NCBI GenBank assembly: GCA_964393615.1
Contig: CAYMUR010000050.1
Span: forward strand, 1-37,728
Origin: CAYMUR01 sp964393615
GTDB lineage: Bacteria; Planctomycetota; Planctomycetia; Pirellulales; Pirellulaceae
Direction of reading: 5' to 3'
DNA: 37,728 bases
Part shown: piece after piece, positions 35,271-37,728 of the stretch
How the letters are laid out: each line of letters begins with the position of its first letter
Position numbering within the stretch: position 1 is the stretch's first letter
The notes under the pieces: generated by a model
The model's database searches: none
What the model saw: only the letters and a program-made list of their open reading frames with translations
What the model was told of the DNA's origin: nothing
Made by a program: the position numbers and the translations under genes

Positions 35271-36515
35271 TCATTTCCGCTCCAATTCCCGCCGTTCGAC
35301 ACGGCTGGTAATCTGGCCTTTTGACATACGTGTAGTTATTTCTTCCCCCAAATCGATCGAAGACGCATCCCGCAGTAGTCCACCATCCCGCGTTCTCCAC
35401 GTGAGGCTGTAGCCTCGCCCCAATACCCCCAAGGGACTGAGCGATTCCAATTTACCTGTCACTCCCACCAACTGCTCGCGGGTACGACGAACCTGTTGCA
35501 ACAAAGCTCTCGTCGTACGTCCATCCAGTTCATCCAAACGACGCGCAGCTTCGTGGATCAGGTCATAGGGCTTGAGAAAAATACGCCGCTCAGCCAGTCC
35601 ATCTAAACGAATTCTGGCCTGCCCGGCCTGGCGGCGTAACGACTCCCCCAAACGGTGCCCCAGGTCGCTCAACTGCCGTTGAATTTCTTCACTGGAGGGC
35701 AACACAATCTCCCCCGCTTCGGTCGGTGTCAGAGCCCGCACGTCCGCCACTAAATCTGACAAGGTCACGTCGATTTCATGCCCCACTGCAGAAACGACTG
35801 GTATCCGTGACGCAAAAATTGCCCGGACCACCGGTTCCTCGTTGAAACACCACAGGTCCTCAATACTACCCCCACCACGGCAAACAACCAGCACGTCTGG
35901 CGGTTCGGCAAAGGCGTTAGCGGTTTGAATACCTGCTGCGATTTCATGTGCTGCCCCCTCTCCCTGCACGCGCGTCGGTATCACTGTCACCGAAATATCA
36001 GGCCAGCGACGCCGCATGACTTCCCACAAGTCACGAATCGCCGCACCACTAGGACTGGTAACCACTGCCACTCTCCGTGGAAATCGTGGCAACGTTTTTT
36101 TGTGTTGCGGTTCAAAGAGGCCTTCGGCTGACAGCTGGGCGTGTAATCGTCGAAATGCCAGTTGCAAAGCCCCCAAACCTTGAGGCTCCGCTTGCCGGAC
36201 AATCAATTGATACGAACCGCGTGGCGCATAGACCTCTACATCACCACAACAAATGATTTCCAGCCCATCAGTAAAGTCAAAATTCAATCGTTCTGCGGTG
36301 TTGCGCCAAATGACGGCCCGGATTTGAGACGTTTCGTCCTTCAACGTGAAATAAACATGTCCCGACTGAGGTCGCGCCACGTCCGAGACCTCCCCGGCTA
36401 CCCAAACTCCGGGGAATGTCGTTTCCAATAATCCTTTGATCTGTACCGTCAAGGCGGCTACCGAGAGGATGACAACCTCCTGATCAGACTCCTCCCTTGG
36501 TACGACAGAGTTCAT
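35271..36515 (-). CDS. xseA: Exodeoxyribonuclease VII large subunit
   Basis: The catalytic subunit of exonuclease VII. It has an N-terminal OB fold (LTVQIKGLLETTFPGVWVAG, HVYFTLKDE), then the nuclease domain with VAVVTSPSGAAIRDL, VLVVCRGGGSIEDLWCFNEE, SAVGHEIDVTLSDLVAD and RALTPTEA, and a C-terminal coiled region (RLDGLAERR, LDELDGRTTRALLQ). The 414-residue length is normal. It is the first gene of the minus-strand xseA-xseB-ispA-dxs-nadK series. An AAGG directly beside the ATG is too close to act as a usual ribosome-binding site. Confidence 0.96.
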   Translation of the reverse strand: MNSVVPREESDQEVVILSVAALTVQIKGLLETTFPGVWVAGEVSDVARPQSGHVYFTLKDETSQIRAVIWRNTAERLNFDFTDGLEIICCGDVEVYAPRGSYQLIVRQAEPQGLGALQLAFRRLHAQLSAEGLFEPQHKKTLPRFPRRVAVVTSPSGAAIRDLWEVMRRRWPDISVTVIPTRVQGEGAAHEIAAGIQTANAFAEPPDVLVVCRGGGSIEDLWCFNEEPVVRAIFASRIPVVSAVGHEIDVTLSDLVADVRALTPTEAGEIVLPSSEEIQRQLSDLGHRLGESLRRQAGQARIRLDGLAERRIFLKPYDLIHEAARRLDELDGRTTRALLQQVRRTREQLVGVTGKLESLSPLGVLGRGYSLTWRTRDGGLLRDASSIDLGEEITTRMSKGQITSRVERRELERK

Positions 36516-36912
36516 CCTTGGTAATCTTGGGGCAAGAGAATTCTTATCACCACTTTCAGAAAAGACGGTCTAGACTACTTCCAGAAAAGACGGTCTAAAC
36601 TGCCCGTCTTATACGACAGCACCTCGACGGCGCCAAGCACCCATGCGGTCTGCGTCCACGTCATTTTCAATAGTCTTAGCCTTTGAATCCGCTTCTCTCG
36701 TCGTATTGACCAGGGCTGAAAGCGAAAACATACCCTTGACCCAGCTTTCTTTGCCGGCCCTATCTTTACCGTCCAATCATTTGTCGATAACGTGAGATTG
36801 AATCAACACCACTTGCGATTGTGGCTCACTGGAAGCCAAGCCCCTCTCAACGGACCTATTGTCACTGCGCAAATCACAGAAAATACATCCCCCAATATCA
36901 TCACGGAATACC
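36516..36912. other. Divergent intergenic region, 397 bp
   Basis: Separates xseA from the terminal SDR gene and should contain both promoters. Apart from the direct repeats and a hairpin near 36557-36610 I see no gene. An in-frame upstream ATG for the SDR at 36859 falls here but its residues are unconserved. Confidence 0.5.
36557..36597. repeat. Pair of 16-bp direct repeats upstream of xseA
   Basis: CAGAAAAGACGGTCTA occurs at 36557-36572 and again at 36582-36597, 25 bases centre to centre, with near-identical flanks (a T or C before, GACT or AACT after). The AAGACGG of the second copy (36588-36594) also pairs with CCGTCTT at 36604-36610, giving a seven-base stem with a nine-base loop. Two binding sites for a regulator of xseA, or a local duplication, would both explain it. 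Confidence 0.7.
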
Positions 36913-37689
36913 ATGCACACTACCGACAAACCTGCGCGCGTGCTGATTACGGCCGGAGCTTCCGGAATCGGACGTAACACCGCCGAGACGTTTCTGCAGC
37001 AAGGCGCACAAGTACACGTTTGTGACGTTTCGCCAGAACACCTGGAACTACTGCGAAAGACTTTCCCTGAAATAGGATCGACTCTGGCCGATGTTTCCCA
37101 ACCGGCAGACGTCGATCGACTATTCGCAGAGGTGGACACTTGCCTGGGAGGTCTCGATGTCCTCATCAATAATGCAGGAATCGCTGGTCCAACCGCTCCC
37201 GTCGAAGAAGTGTCGATCGATGACTGGGAACGCACCCTTTCCGTAAATCTCACAGGACAATTTCTCTGTTCCAAACTGGCGGTGCCTCGCATACGAAAAG
37301 CGGGCGGTGGTTCGATGGTAAATCTATCATCGGTCGCCGGCCGTTTGGGCTATCCGTTACGCTCACCCTACGCCGCTTCCAAATGGGCGGTCATTGGGTT
37401 CACCAAAACACTAGCCGCCGAACTGGGCCCTGACGGAATCCGTGTCAACGCTATTTTGCCCGGTCCAGTCGAAGGCCCTAGAATTCAAGGCGTGATCAAA
37501 GACAAGGCAATGGCGCGAGGCATCAGTTACGACGCAATGGAAACAGAATACCTGGGTTTCGCTTCGCTCCATCGAATGGTGTCTGCCGAAGACGTGACCC
37601 AAATGATCACTTTTTTATGTTCGAACGCTGGAAAAAACATTTCCGGTCAAGCCATCAGCGTCTGTGGCAACACGGAACGCCTCGCCTGA
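36913..37689 (+). CDS. Short-chain dehydrogenase/reductase
   Basis: A 258-residue classical SDR using NAD(P). The start MHTTDKPARVLITAGASGIG is chosen over an upstream ATG at 36859. Motifs are LITAGASGIG (the usual TG replaced by TA at the first turn of the cofactor loop), NNAGIAG, VNLSSVAG with catalytic Ser, PYAASK with Tyr and Lys, and RVNAILPGPVEGPR. The C-terminus ISGQAISVCGNTE is typical. It is unlike the other SDR of this window beyond the family motifs. The substrate is unknown. The window ends 39 bp after its stop. Confidence 0.9.
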   Translation: MHTTDKPARVLITAGASGIGRNTAETFLQQGAQVHVCDVSPEHLELLRKTFPEIGSTLADVSQPADVDRLFAEVDTCLGGLDVLINNAGIAGPTAPVEEVSIDDWERTLSVNLTGQFLCSKLAVPRIRKAGGGSMVNLSSVAGRLGYPLRSPYAASKWAVIGFTKTLAAELGPDGIRVNAILPGPVEGPRIQGVIKDKAMARGISYDAMETEYLGFASLHRMVSAEDVTQMITFLCSNAGKNISGQAISVCGNTERLA

Positions 37690-37728
37690 ATTTCAACCAA
37701 AACGCGCTGAAAACTCTGCCAACAGTCA

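Noticed and set aside
34649..36515. Phage or mobile origin for the nuclease genes
   Set aside because: xseA and xseB are ordinary chromosomal genes here, in a planctomycete-typical series with ispA, dxs and nadK, and no integrase, repeats or att-like sites surround them.

Overview
The window looks like a piece of a planctomycete chromosome, most likely a marine Pirellulales-type bacterium and most likely a metagenome or draft contig. The support is a BBP7-type outer-membrane barrel, a fused aroD-aroE gene, an xseA-xseB-ispA-dxs-nadK block, PQQ-like propeller and YwqK/MORN-repeat exported proteins, archaeal-type C1-cofactor (methanofuran-type) genes, weak ribosome-binding sites and a base composition near 50% GC. 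Two runs of 10 Ns (1506-1515 and 17149-17158) each fall inside a gene. In both cases the flanking protein shows that the true missing length is not 10 bases, so they are scaffold placeholders.

Layout. The first ~200 bases encode, on the minus strand, a glycine-rich repeat unrelated to what follows. They abut a sigma-54 activator that lacks a receiver domain, so the left edge is probably a chimera or rearrangement. From 0.2 to 10.9 kb the plus strand carries housekeeping genes: sigma-54 activator, mutL, aroDE, aroK, a prepilin peptidase, an OmpA-like lipoprotein, hisH, rpmE, prfA and prmC. From 11 to 17.7 kb lie envelope and lineage-specific genes: a membrane-anchored acidic coiled-coil protein (minus), a BBP7 barrel, a YwqK-repeat protein, a small helical protein (minus) and a family-4 glycosyltransferase (minus, broken by the second gap). 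From 18 to 25.9 kb the plus strand carries a tungstate ABC transporter (tupABC), an SDR, a VOC protein, a fused alpha-beta TPP dehydrogenase E1, and two genes resembling MfnF and MfnE of methanofuran synthesis. From 26 to 36.5 kb the minus strand carries a glycine-zipper lipoprotein, a PhyH dioxygenase, a PQQ-like propeller protein, an unknown exported protein, and the cluster xseA, xseB, ispA, dxs, nadK. A second SDR closes the window on the plus strand.

How the genes work together. aroDE and aroK supply three steps of the shikimate pathway. rpmE, prfA and prmC form a translation cluster in which PrmC methylates the GGQ glutamine of RF1. dxs and ispA start isoprenoid synthesis and make prenyl diphosphate, beside NAD kinase and exonuclease VII. 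The most suggestive accessory combination is tungstate uptake about 4 kb upstream of genes for a methanofuran-type C1 carrier. It is compatible with tetrahydromethanopterin-linked formaldehyde oxidation feeding a tungsten-dependent formate dehydrogenase, but that link is inference because no such dehydrogenase lies here. I saw no tRNA, rRNA, CRISPR array, insertion sequence or phage module, and no clear previously undescribed system.
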